Of a stretch of DNA of 12,430 nt, positions 1 to 6,237 are shown one piece after another. The DNA is from Bacteroidota bacterium (GTDB lineage Bacteria; Bacteroidota; Bacteroidia; Chitinophagales; Chitinophagaceae): contig JAFAFV010000225.1 in the NCBI GenBank assembly GCA_023423285.1, forward strand, positions 1 to 12,430, given 5' to 3'. The stretch's first letter is position 1. Each line of letters opens with the position of its first letter. The translations under genes were made by a program, and so were the position numbers. Below the pieces are notes generated by a model that was not told where the DNA came from, made no database searches, and saw nothing but the letters and a program-made list of their open reading frames with translations.

Positions 1-689
1 AAATAGCCAGTTCGTTGTTGCCAGAATAATCCTTTGTTCAATTCATCCGTAGTGCTTTCTGAATGTCTGCGCCAGTAAGTAAGATTTTTTTTAAGACATT
101 TAATGCCTCCGCAAAGCATGGCTCCCATGGTGATCCACCAGTCGTAAGCCACAATTTCATTATAGGTTTTAGGGAGTTTGTTGTATACTTCTTTGCGTAT
201 GCAAATGTTGTGGCCCAGCGTAAAAGATATCAGCATTGTCTGCCTGATATTGCTTCCTTCAATACGCTTGATGGGGCCGGTGTTAAGAAGGTTTCCAGGC
301 AGATTTTTTGTAAAAGATTTAGACAGGCAGTACACCATTCCTGCGGATGGATGCCGGTGATAAAAAGCAACCAGTTCTGCAACTTTAGTAGGCACCCATA
401 TGTCATCCTGATCACAAAAAATAATATAGCTGCCTGTGGCTTTGTCGGCAGCGTAAAAAAAGTTAGTGTTCAGGCCTTTATTGGTTTGCAAAATAAAAGT
501 CGCTTTGGACTGGTTACGGCACCAGGTTTCTAAGATAGCAGTCGTACCGTCAGTACTGTTGTTATCAGAGCAAATAAATTCAATGTTGGGGTATGTTTGT
601 GCTTCTAAAGATTTTAATTGTTCTGCAATAAATTGCCCGCCGTTATAGGCGCACAGAACAATACTTACTACTGGAAGATTTTCACTCAT
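1..689 (-). CDS. Family 2 glycosyltransferase, partial (3' end outside window)
   Basis: Probably a GT-A fold enzyme that transfers a sugar from a nucleotide-sugar donor during surface glycan synthesis on the cytoplasmic side of the membrane. About 229 residues are visible; the C-terminus lies beyond the left edge. The N-terminus reads SIVLCAYNGGQFIAEQL, the usual first strand and helix. DNNSTDGT at residues 42-49 is the nucleotide-binding turn. DQDDIW at residues 93-98 is the metal-binding DxD-type motif typical of rhamnosyl- and related transferases. Further on, LGHNICIRKEVY and YDWWI fit the acceptor side of this family. The ATG at 689-687 sits inside ATGAGTGA, so the gene overlaps the end of the preceding glycosyltransferase by 8 nt, which suggests coupled translation. 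It is the last visible gene of the leftward operon. Family membership is clear; donor and acceptor sugars cannot be told from the sequence. Confidence 0.9.
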   Translation of the reverse strand, partial: MSENLPVVSIVLCAYNGGQFIAEQLKSLEAQTYPNIEFICSDNNSTDGTTAILETWCRNQSKATFILQTNKGLNTNFFYAADKATGSYIIFCDQDDIWVPTKVAELVAFYHRHPSAGMVYCLSKSFTKNLPGNLLNTGPIKRIEGSNIRQTMLISFTLGHNICIRKEVYNKLPKTYNEIVAYDWWITMGAMLCGGIKCLKKNLTYWRRHSESTTDELNKGLFWQQRTGY

Positions 690-1779
690 TGCTTTCCAGT
701 AGTGATGGCTTAGATGATTTTTGAACGAATGAAATTAGTTGATTTGCCATAGTATTAAGGTTAAACTTTTCAGTTTTTATATATGCTTCAAAAATAGAGT
801 TTGCATACAGGTTGTCTTTGCTAACAGAAAGGAATATTTTATATAGTTCTTCAATCGTTTTATAATAAATAGAAAATGATGCCATATCAGTGTTCTTCCT
901 GTAAGTTTCAGGAAGCAGCAATGGCAGCCTGTAACCGTATGCCAGGTTGAAAGCGCCTGATATGCGCTTGTTATTATAAAAAAGATCTTCTGTAATTTTC
1001 AGCAGTGGCAAAATAAAATCTGCTTTTGCCAAATAGGTATGAAAGGTGTCATAATCCAAATAATTATCAAAAATGATGATCTGCTCATTCGTTGTATTGA
1101 TATCATTTACCAATGCTTCGATATCTTTTTCATCTTGATAAAATTTTCCAAGAAAAATCAGTTTTATATTTTCAGGCATGCCATGCCCAGATAATTTTTT
1201 TAGCAGTGGTATGTAATCTTTTCTTTCAGCTTTTACTATGCCGGGGACAATGATCCATTTTTCGTGCGCCGGTTTTATTACTTTAGTATCAGTAGCTTTT
1301 GGAAAATAAACCGGGTAGTAAGCAAATACTTTTTCTTTGGGAAGACTGGTAATGTGCTCACGTATAAAATCGCCCAGTACAATATATTTTTTGATCCTTA
1401 ATGGATACAGATATTTAAAAGTAGCGCTGTTGTTGAGTTTTGAGCTGTTATGAATAATGCCAGTGATATTGATACATGGCAAAAAAGGCAGCAGGTTGCG
1501 CACGGGCTTGATCTCTGTCGTTCCAAAAATGAGCGTGTCTATTTGATTGTCCCGTATAACACCATTTATCTTTTTTAGCACCTGTAACTGCATCGCGGGG
1601 CCTTTAATATCAGTGGGAAGAAAAAAGATGCCCGAAATTTTTTCTTTTTCTTTTATAAACTCTGACAGGCTTTCATTGCAAATTAAAAATACTTTGTGCC
1701 CTTTCATATAAAGAAAATGTACAAGTGTATACATCACTTCAATATGTGAACCACCCAGTTCGGCAAGCAAAACCTTCAT
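682..1779 (-). CDS. Probable GT-B fold glycosyltransferase, divergent
   Basis: A 365-residue soluble protein, probably a glycosyltransferase of the two-Rossmann-domain (GT-B) type. The N-terminus (MKVLLAELGGSHIEVMYTLVHFLYMKGHKVFLI, residues 1-33) looks like the first strand-loop-helix of that fold, with a GGSH loop. A second-domain entry is suggested near KWIIVPGIVKAERKDYIPLL, followed by IKLIFLGKFY. The stretch IIFDNYLDYDTFHTYLAKADFILPLLK, then ISGAFNLAYGYRLPLLLPE, has the order of the donor-binding region of GT4-like enzymes. The classic E-x7-E motif is not visible, so the family is not certain. It has no signal peptide or obvious membrane helix. It starts 7 nt after the GT4 gene and overlaps the next gene by 8 nt. 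The call rests on fold-like patterns plus operon context. The alternative is an uncharacterised polysaccharide-biosynthesis protein. Confidence 0.6.
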   Translation of the reverse strand: MKVLLAELGGSHIEVMYTLVHFLYMKGHKVFLICNESLSEFIKEKEKISGIFFLPTDIKGPAMQLQVLKKINGVIRDNQIDTLIFGTTEIKPVRNLLPFLPCINITGIIHNSSKLNNSATFKYLYPLRIKKYIVLGDFIREHITSLPKEKVFAYYPVYFPKATDTKVIKPAHEKWIIVPGIVKAERKDYIPLLKKLSGHGMPENIKLIFLGKFYQDEKDIEALVNDINTTNEQIIIFDNYLDYDTFHTYLAKADFILPLLKITEDLFYNNKRISGAFNLAYGYRLPLLLPETYRKNTDMASFSIYYKTIEELYKIFLSVSKDNLYANSIFEAYIKTEKFNLNTMANQLISFVQKSSKPSLLESNE

Positions 1780-1786
1780 GACGCAG

Positions 1787-2872
1787 TTATTTTAATAATG
1801 AGTTGTATATATTCCAATATGCCGTGGCTGCTTTGTCCCAGTCAAACTGGCTGGCCCAGGCAACCAGTTTATTACGATCTTCTTCGCTAAAATCTTTCTC
1901 CAAAAATTCTGATGCCAGATTGCTAACACCTTCCACACTTAAGTCTTCAAAGTATAAAGCATGAGGGCCGCCCACTTCAGGCAACGAGGTGGCTTTGGAT
2001 AGTAGCACCGGTGTGGCTGTTTGCATCGCTTCAATAACAGGAAGTCCAAAACCTTCTGACAAAGAAGGGAATACAAACGCGCTGCAGTTTTTCAGTAGCC
2101 AGTATTTTTCAGCTTCGGTAACAGCGCCGGTAAACTTTACACGATTGCTTACGCCAAGCCTCGCAGCTTCGTCAATGATTTTTTGTTTGTAGGCTTCACT
2201 TTGAGTAATGCCCGAGATTACAAGGTCATGATCATTATGCAATAACAGCGCTGGTAAGACATGAAAATTTTTCTTTTCAACTATAGTACCAATTGTATAA
2301 AAAAAAGGTTTTTGAAAAACATTAGCCGGTTGTAACAGATTACCTGACGGTGGCTTGTTTCTGCCGTTATAGATCACCTCTATTGGCTTTTCGCGCAATT
2401 GTAAATAGCTGGTTACTTCCTCTTTTACAAAGTGTGAGATGACCACAATCACATCCGACCTGTCAATCGTTTTCTGAACCTTTCTAATGTACTTTTTTTG
2501 CTTGTTAAAGTCTTTACTGCTGTGCAAAAAGTTAAGGTCATGGATCGTTGTTATAATTTTCTGGCGTTTGTTTTTATACGGTATGTAATCAGACATTTGA
2601 AAAGTGCTGTGCCAAAGATCGCAGTCTGAAAATTTAGCTTTAAAAAATTTGTGTAATGCTTTTTGAATAATATCGCCTTCGTTTTCGCGGTTGCCAAAAA
2701 CGTGTTTTTCATTTTCAGGCAGGTAAAAATTAAATTGATAGTTAGGGGGAATTTGTTTCAACAAAGCAGCACCCAGTTGTTTGCAAAAGTGATACAAACC
2801 TGTGTGCGGGTTTTTCATTCTTTCGCAATCAAAAATAATTTTTTTGAATTCAGAAGTATTGATTATTGACAA
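1787..2872 (-). CDS. Glycosyltransferase family 4 (GT-B fold), TTG start
   Basis: A retaining GT-B glycosyltransferase, 361 residues, expected to add a sugar from a nucleotide donor to a growing glycan at the cytoplasmic membrane. The N-terminal domain contains FDCERMKNPHTGLYHFC (residues 14-30) and TTIHDLNFLH (108-117), where the histidine corresponds to the usual GT4 acceptor-side position. The C-terminal domain has GTIVEKKNF (195-203), the donor phosphate-binding lysine region, and SEGFGLPVIEAM (272-283), which carries the E-x7-E pair at Glu273 and Glu281. The start is a TTG at 2872-2870; the first in-frame ATG is residue 19, at 2818, and would cut through the conserved FDCERM block, so TTG is preferred. 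This makes the gene overlap the end of meaB by 23 nt. The family call is firm; the sugar is unknown. Confidence 0.9.
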   Translation of the reverse strand: MSIINTSEFKKIIFDCERMKNPHTGLYHFCKQLGAALLKQIPPNYQFNFYLPENEKHVFGNRENEGDIIQKALHKFFKAKFSDCDLWHSTFQMSDYIPYKNKRQKIITTIHDLNFLHSSKDFNKQKKYIRKVQKTIDRSDVIVVISHFVKEEVTSYLQLREKPIEVIYNGRNKPPSGNLLQPANVFQKPFFYTIGTIVEKKNFHVLPALLLHNDHDLVISGITQSEAYKQKIIDEAARLGVSNRVKFTGAVTEAEKYWLLKNCSAFVFPSLSEGFGLPVIEAMQTATPVLLSKATSLPEVGGPHALYFEDLSVEGVSNLASEFLEKDFSEEDRNKLVAWASQFDWDKAATAYWNIYNSLLK

Positions 2873-3746
2873 ATTTGTACAGATTAAAATTTTTATTGTT
2901 TAAAGCTTTTTCAATCTCATTCTTTATATCCAGTTTCTGAACATCTTTCATTCTGTTATTTTGCACAAGCTGGTAAGCTTTTTCTGCCAAAAGCCAGGCT
3001 TTTTTTTCATTTTGCTTTTTAAAACTTAATGCTTCTTTTATAGCAAGGTACAACTCATTCACGCCATTGCCTTTTTGAGCAATGGTGGAAACGATCTTGA
3101 TTTCGTTATCGGTTTTTGAAAAAGCAGGCGCCAGCATAAATCTTAAATTTCTTACAAACAGGTCTGCCCCGGGCCGGTCACTTTTATTTACGGCAAATAC
3201 ATCGGCTATTTCCATCAACCCAGCTTTCATGGTTTGAATTTCATCTCCCGCTTCGGGCACCAGCACCACTACTGTTACATCTGCCAGCCCGGCAATTTCA
3301 ATTTCACTTTGGCCCACTCCAACGGTTTCTACTATAATAATGTCGTAATTCGATTCTTTAATTACATCTGTTATTTCAATAATCTTTGAATTAAGGCCGC
3401 CCATTGATCCACGGCTTGCTAAGGAGCGGATGTACACGTTGTTATTATCATACCAGCGGCTCATCCTTATCCTGTCGCCAAGCACGGCGCCTTTATTAAA
3501 CGGTGAGGAAGGGTCTACACACACCACAGCAACTTTTTTGCCATCAGCCACCATTTCTGCAATCAATGCATCGGTAAGCGTGCTTTTGCCCGCGCCGGGC
3601 GGGCCGGTAAGCCCAATAATCGGTTTGTCGTTATTACTTAGGTTCAATAAAATTTCTTTGTAATTGCCCAGTTCGTTCTCAACAAGTGTAATGGTTCTTG
3701 ATAAGGGTTTTACTTCTCCGTTTCTAATTCCGTTCAGCAGGTTCAT
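2850..3746 (-). CDS. meaB: MeaB/ArgK-type GTPase (methylmalonyl-CoA mutase chaperone)
   Basis: A G3E-family P-loop GTPase that in characterised species gates cobalamin loading and protects B12-dependent acyl-CoA mutases such as methylmalonyl-CoA mutase. The 298-residue product carries GPPGAGKS (Walker A, residues 48-55), VDPSSP (77-82), ETVGVGQSE (140-148, the switch region) and NKSD (187-190, guanine specificity). The run VVVLVPEAGDEIQTMKAGLMEIADVFAVNKSD is diagnostic of MeaB/ArgK rather than of HypB or UreG. It is somewhat shorter than the roughly 325-residue typical length, mostly at the N-terminus. No mutase gene is in the window. Instead it lies inside a glycosyltransferase operon, 8 nt after one transferase and overlapping the next by 23 nt. 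Older annotations call this family LAO/AO transport ATPase, which is a misnomer. Confidence 0.93.
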   Translation of the reverse strand: MNLLNGIRNGEVKPLSRTITLVENELGNYKEILLNLSNNDKPIIGLTGPPGAGKSTLTDALIAEMVADGKKVAVVCVDPSSPFNKGAVLGDRIRMSRWYDNNNVYIRSLASRGSMGGLNSKIIEITDVIKESNYDIIIVETVGVGQSEIEIAGLADVTVVVLVPEAGDEIQTMKAGLMEIADVFAVNKSDRPGADLFVRNLRFMLAPAFSKTDNEIKIVSTIAQKGNGVNELYLAIKEALSFKKQNEKKAWLLAEKAYQLVQNNRMKDVQKLDIKNEIEKALNNKNFNLYKFVNNQYF

Positions 3747-3754
3747 TGCAAATA

Positions 3755-4645
3755 TTATTTAATCAGCTTGTAATTTTTATATTCACCAAATCTTACGCCC
3801 AGCACATCTTCAACAGGTTGTATAATTCTGTCTTTGGTTTTCCATACAGATTGTGACCTGTCGTGTACAAATTCAAAATCATATTCGCTGATCCTTTTGT
3901 GCATTACTTTTGGATGCATGCCGGTAAACTTTACCACACGCGGCACTTTGTGATAGTTAAATTCTGCTGAGGTATTGTTGCCGCTGTCGTGCCCATAAAA
4001 GTAAGAGAAGTTTTTTTCTTTGGCTTTCATCAACTCGCTTTGGCGTACGCCGTTGTAGTGATAAACGGGCGTGTTTAATAATTTTACTTTTAACTTCTTT
4101 CCTTTTTCGCTGTTGTTTTCATAAGCTTCAATACTGTTGTAAATGCGAAAGCCCTGGGAATCATTATAAGAGCGAATGATCTTATTTTTTTTGAACAAAC
4201 GTATTTCAAATCTGTGCACCCTTCTTGAATTTTGCACATGCCTGTAATCTCCCCAAAAATGCAGAAAGGGAAACAGGAAGCCATCCGTTTCTGGTTGATG
4301 GTGCTCCGTTTCAATAGCTTTCAAAATGGCAGGAAGATCTTTTTCATGCATTACCTCATCTGCCTGAATTTGAAAGGCCCAATCACCAGTAGTGGCATCC
4401 AGCGCTATGTTGGATTGCTGTGCAAAAATCTTTCCGCCTTTGCGAAGGTTCATGTCCCAGGTAGTATCCATAATCCTAATTTTATCTGAACCCAGATTCG
4501 CAATAGCTTCCCGCGTACCGTCGGTTGAATCTCCAACAGTGATCACAAACTCATCACACACAGGCAATATAGACTGTATGGATTCCAGGAAAGGAACGCC
4601 ATAATCAAATCCATTGCGCACATAAGAAAAACCTGATATTTTCAT
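3755..4645 (-). CDS. Family 2 glycosyltransferase (WaaE/KdtX-like)
   Basis: A 296-residue cytoplasmic GT-A glycosyltransferase, the promoter-proximal gene of the leftward operon. MKISGFSYVRNGFDYGVPFLESIQSILPVCDEFVI is the usual N-terminal block. GDSTDGT at residues 38-44 contacts the nucleotide, and WAFQIQADEVMHEKDLP around residues 89-105 holds the metal-binding acidic motif in the QADE form seen in WaaE/KdtX-like enzymes that decorate lipopolysaccharide core. The C-terminal half (HRFEIRLFKKNKIIRSY, then PVYHYNGVRQSELM and a KFTGMHPKVM segment) lacks membrane helices. A TAAATTTG promoter box lies 15 nt upstream of the ATG. The WaaE-like subgrouping is inferred from motif style; the sugar and acceptor are unknown. 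Confidence 0.88.
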   Translation of the reverse strand: MKISGFSYVRNGFDYGVPFLESIQSILPVCDEFVITVGDSTDGTREAIANLGSDKIRIMDTTWDMNLRKGGKIFAQQSNIALDATTGDWAFQIQADEVMHEKDLPAILKAIETEHHQPETDGFLFPFLHFWGDYRHVQNSRRVHRFEIRLFKKNKIIRSYNDSQGFRIYNSIEAYENNSEKGKKLKVKLLNTPVYHYNGVRQSELMKAKEKNFSYFYGHDSGNNTSAEFNYHKVPRVVKFTGMHPKVMHKRISEYDFEFVHDRSQSVWKTKDRIIQPVEDVLGVRFGEYKNYKLIK

Positions 4646-4660
4646 AATTCAACTAAACGC

Positions 4661-4668
4661 CAAATTTA
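4661..4668 (-). promoter_or_regulatory. Bacteroidota -7 box TAAATTTG for the glycosyltransferase operon
   Basis: Read on the minus strand this is TAAATTTG, a full match to the TAnnTTTG -7 consensus of the Bacteroidota primary sigma factor. It ends 15 nt before the ATG at 4645, so the transcript leader would be roughly 10 nt. A convincing TTG-type -33 element at the usual distance was not found. The box is the core of a near-palindrome, ACGCcAAATTTaGCGT (4657-4672). Confidence 0.6.
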
Positions 4669-4737
4669 GCGTCTTATGCCGGTGTCATGAAATGAATATT
4701 ATACCTTTTTTTATGATGGTTTGCATGACATGATCTT

Positions 4738-4745
4738 TAAATTTG
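4738..4745 (+). promoter_or_regulatory. Bacteroidota -7 box TAAATTTG for the LON-domain gene
   Basis: TAAATTTG matches TAnnTTTG exactly and ends only 4 nt before the ATG at 4750. Initiation at the normal distance from the box would fall at or next to the start codon, implying a leaderless mRNA. A TTTG at 4720-4723 is present upstream, but its 14-nt spacing is shorter than the usual 19 or so. The 11-mer TAAATTTGTGG recurs at the sod promoter. Confidence 0.6.
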
Positions 4746-4749
4746 TGGC

Positions 4750-5388
4750 ATGACGAATTTTATTCCCATATTCCCGCTTGAAATTGTGGTTTTCCCCGGC
4801 GAACAATTAAACCTTCACATTTTTGAGCCGCGGTACAAGCAACTGATCAACGAATGTTTTGAAAAGAAAAAGCCATTTGGTATTCCGGCAGTTATTGACA
4901 ATAAGCTGAAAGAATTTGGTACATTGATCAATATAACAGAAATATGTAAAACCTATGATAATGGTGAAATGGATATTAAAACCGAAGGGTTGGATGTGTT
5001 CAGAATTCTTGAAGTGATCAAAGAAATACCTGATAAATTATATTCCGGCGCTATTGTAAACTATCTGACTAACCAACAAAGGGGCAACAACGCTGTGATG
5101 AAGCAGCTGGTTGAAAAAATGCGCGACCTGCACCGCCGCCTGAACGTGAATAAGAATTTTTCAAAGGCTGATAACGAACTAAGTGTATTTGATATCGCTC
5201 ATCATGCAGGGCTTACGCTTCATCAGGAATACGAGTTGCTGCAACTTAGCGAGGAGAAGCAACGGCAGGAATATTTAAAAAGACACTTTGATAATGCTGC
5301 GGCAGTGATTGAAGAACAAGAAGCCATCCGCGAAAAAATACAAATGAACGGCCACTTTAGAGAACTGAACACGAAATTTGATTTTTAA
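4750..5388 (+). CDS. Stand-alone LON substrate-binding domain protein
   Basis: A 212-residue cytoplasmic protein made only of the N-terminal substrate-recognition domain of Lon protease, without the AAA+ or peptidase parts. IPIFPLEIVVFPGEQLNLHIFEPRYKQLI (residues 5-33) is the characteristic opening, followed by PFGIPAV, FGTLINITEI and the IKTEGLDVFRILEV strand block. The second half (about residues 110-200) is helical and charged, as in other small LON-domain proteins. There is no signal peptide. It stands alone between a divergent promoter region and a terminator, so neighbours do not suggest a partner. Such proteins are widespread in bacteria but their role is poorly defined; an adaptor or substrate-binding role is only an inference from the domain. 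The start codon is the first ATG in the frame and sits right behind a -7 box. Confidence 0.88.
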   Translation: MTNFIPIFPLEIVVFPGEQLNLHIFEPRYKQLINECFEKKKPFGIPAVIDNKLKEFGTLINITEICKTYDNGEMDIKTEGLDVFRILEVIKEIPDKLYSGAIVNYLTNQQRGNNAVMKQLVEKMRDLHRRLNVNKNFSKADNELSVFDIAHHAGLTLHQEYELLQLSEEKQRQEYLKRHFDNAAAVIEEQEAIREKIQMNGHFRELNTKFDF

Positions 5389-5393
5389 AAAAG

Positions 5394-5417
5394 AATGCCG
5401 GCAAAAATGCCGGCATT
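5394..5417. terminator. Bidirectional intrinsic terminator between LON-domain gene and sod
   Basis: A perfect 10-bp inverted repeat, AATGCCGGCA and TGCCGGCATT, with an AAAA loop. It lies 5 nt after the LON-domain stop and 24 nt beyond the sod stop, between two convergent genes. Read on the minus strand, the stem is followed by CTTTTTT, a good U-tract for the sod transcript. On the plus strand the tail is only TTGTAAG, so termination there may be weaker. Confidence 0.8.
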
Positions 5418-5441
5418 TGTAAGTAAAATTATAAAAGCAGA

Positions 5442-6047
5442 TTATTTGGCTGCTTCAAATAGTTCTGAAACCTTATTCCATTTTACCACGTTCCAAAAAG
5501 CTTTCAGGTACTCCGGCCTGCGGTTTTGATACTTTAGATAATATGAATGTTCCCACACATCTACGCCTAAAATAGGGGTGCCTTTTACTTCTGCCACATC
5601 CATCAGCGGATTGTCCTGATTAGGGGTGCTGGTTACTTCCAGTTTGCCGTCTTTTACAATCAGCCAAGCCCAGCCGCTGCCAAATCTTTTAGCGCCGGCA
5701 TCATTAAACTGCTCTTTAAATGCTTCAAATGAACCAAAATTTTCATTAATAGCTTCTGATAGCACGCCTGTAGGTTCTCCACCTTCATTAGGGCCAATAA
5801 TTTCCCAAAAGAAACTATGGTTCCAGTGCCCGCCGCCATTATTTCTTACAGCTGGAGAAATAGATCCCGCACTCTTAATCAGGTCTTCAAGAGATTTATC
5901 GGCGTGCTCGGTCCCCTCAATCGCTTTATTAAGATTATCTACATAAGCCTGGTGGTGCTTACCATGATGTATTTCCATTGTTTGCGCATCAATATGCGGC
6001 TCTAATGCCTCTTTAGGATAAGGCAGGGCTGGTAGTGTAAATGCCAT
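5442..6047 (-). CDS. sodA: Superoxide dismutase, Fe/Mn family (Mn-type residues)
   Basis: Converts superoxide to oxygen and hydrogen peroxide in the cytoplasm. With the start at 6047 the protein has 201 residues, the normal family length, and begins MAFTLPALPY like its relatives. Metal ligands are His27 (MEIHHGKHH), His77 (GGHWNHSFFW), Asp163 and His167 (DVWEHSYY). Gln144 in TPNQDNPLM and the glycine just before HWNH match manganese enzymes rather than iron enzymes; a cambialistic enzyme is possible. An in-frame ATG at 6086 would add 13 residues (MENNLLINLKHRI) not seen in the family. It lies only 10 nt past the promoter box, so the longer form cannot be excluded. No signal peptide is present in the short form. 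The gene is monocistronic, bounded by its own promoter and terminator. Confidence 0.95.
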   Translation of the reverse strand: MAFTLPALPYPKEALEPHIDAQTMEIHHGKHHQAYVDNLNKAIEGTEHADKSLEDLIKSAGSISPAVRNNGGGHWNHSFFWEIIGPNEGGEPTGVLSEAINENFGSFEAFKEQFNDAGAKRFGSGWAWLIVKDGKLEVTSTPNQDNPLMDVAEVKGTPILGVDVWEHSYYLKYQNRRPEYLKAFWNVVKWNKVSELFEAAK

Positions 6048-6096
6048 AATTCTATGTTTTAAATTGATTAATAAATTGTTTTCCATTTGGTTACCA

Positions 6097-6104
6097 CAAA
6101 TTTA
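6097..6104 (-). promoter_or_regulatory. Bacteroidota -7 box TAAATTTG for sod
   Basis: The minus-strand sequence TAAATTTG fits TAnnTTTG exactly and continues as TAAATTTGTGG, the same 11-mer found at the LON-domain promoter. It would start transcription near 6090, giving a leader of about 40 nt to the preferred start at 6047, or almost no leader to the alternative ATG at 6086. No good -33 TTG is seen at standard spacing. Confidence 0.55.
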
Positions 6105-6119
6105 GTGCCTCATACTTTT

Positions 6120-6170
6120 CTCCTGCCAGATTTACAATCGGCATAACGATTATAATAGTTTATGCAGGAG
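6120..6170. promoter_or_regulatory. Nested inverted repeats between sod and susC, possible operator
   Basis: CTCCTGC (6120-6126) and GCAGGAG (6164-6170) are perfect complements. Inside them lie AATCG/CGATT (6136-6140, 6147-6151), GCATAA/TTATGC (6141-6146, 6160-6165) and the self-complementary ATTATAAT (6149-6156). The block lies upstream of the sod -7 box and 68 nt before the susC start, so a regulator bound here could affect either gene. The arms are short and the dyads do not share one centre, so chance is a real alternative. Confidence 0.3.
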
Positions 6171-6237
6171 TTTGCAATTTTTTCTTGTTTTTACAATTTC
6201 ATAACTTATTTTTAACACTATCAACAAAACAAATTTT

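Noticed and set aside
63..533. Open plus-strand frame of 156 codons
   Set aside because: It lies antisense to the GT2 gene, whose minus-strand reading has clear DNNSTDGT and DQDDIW motifs; the plus-strand product has no recognisable pattern.
5626..5946. Open plus-strand frame of 106 codons
   Set aside because: It is a shadow of the superoxide dismutase gene, which explains every base here with conserved metal ligands.
6171..6200. TTTG followed by TACAATTTC as a susC promoter
   Set aside because: The -7 part has one extra base and ends in C rather than G, so it does not fit TAnnTTTG well enough to annotate.
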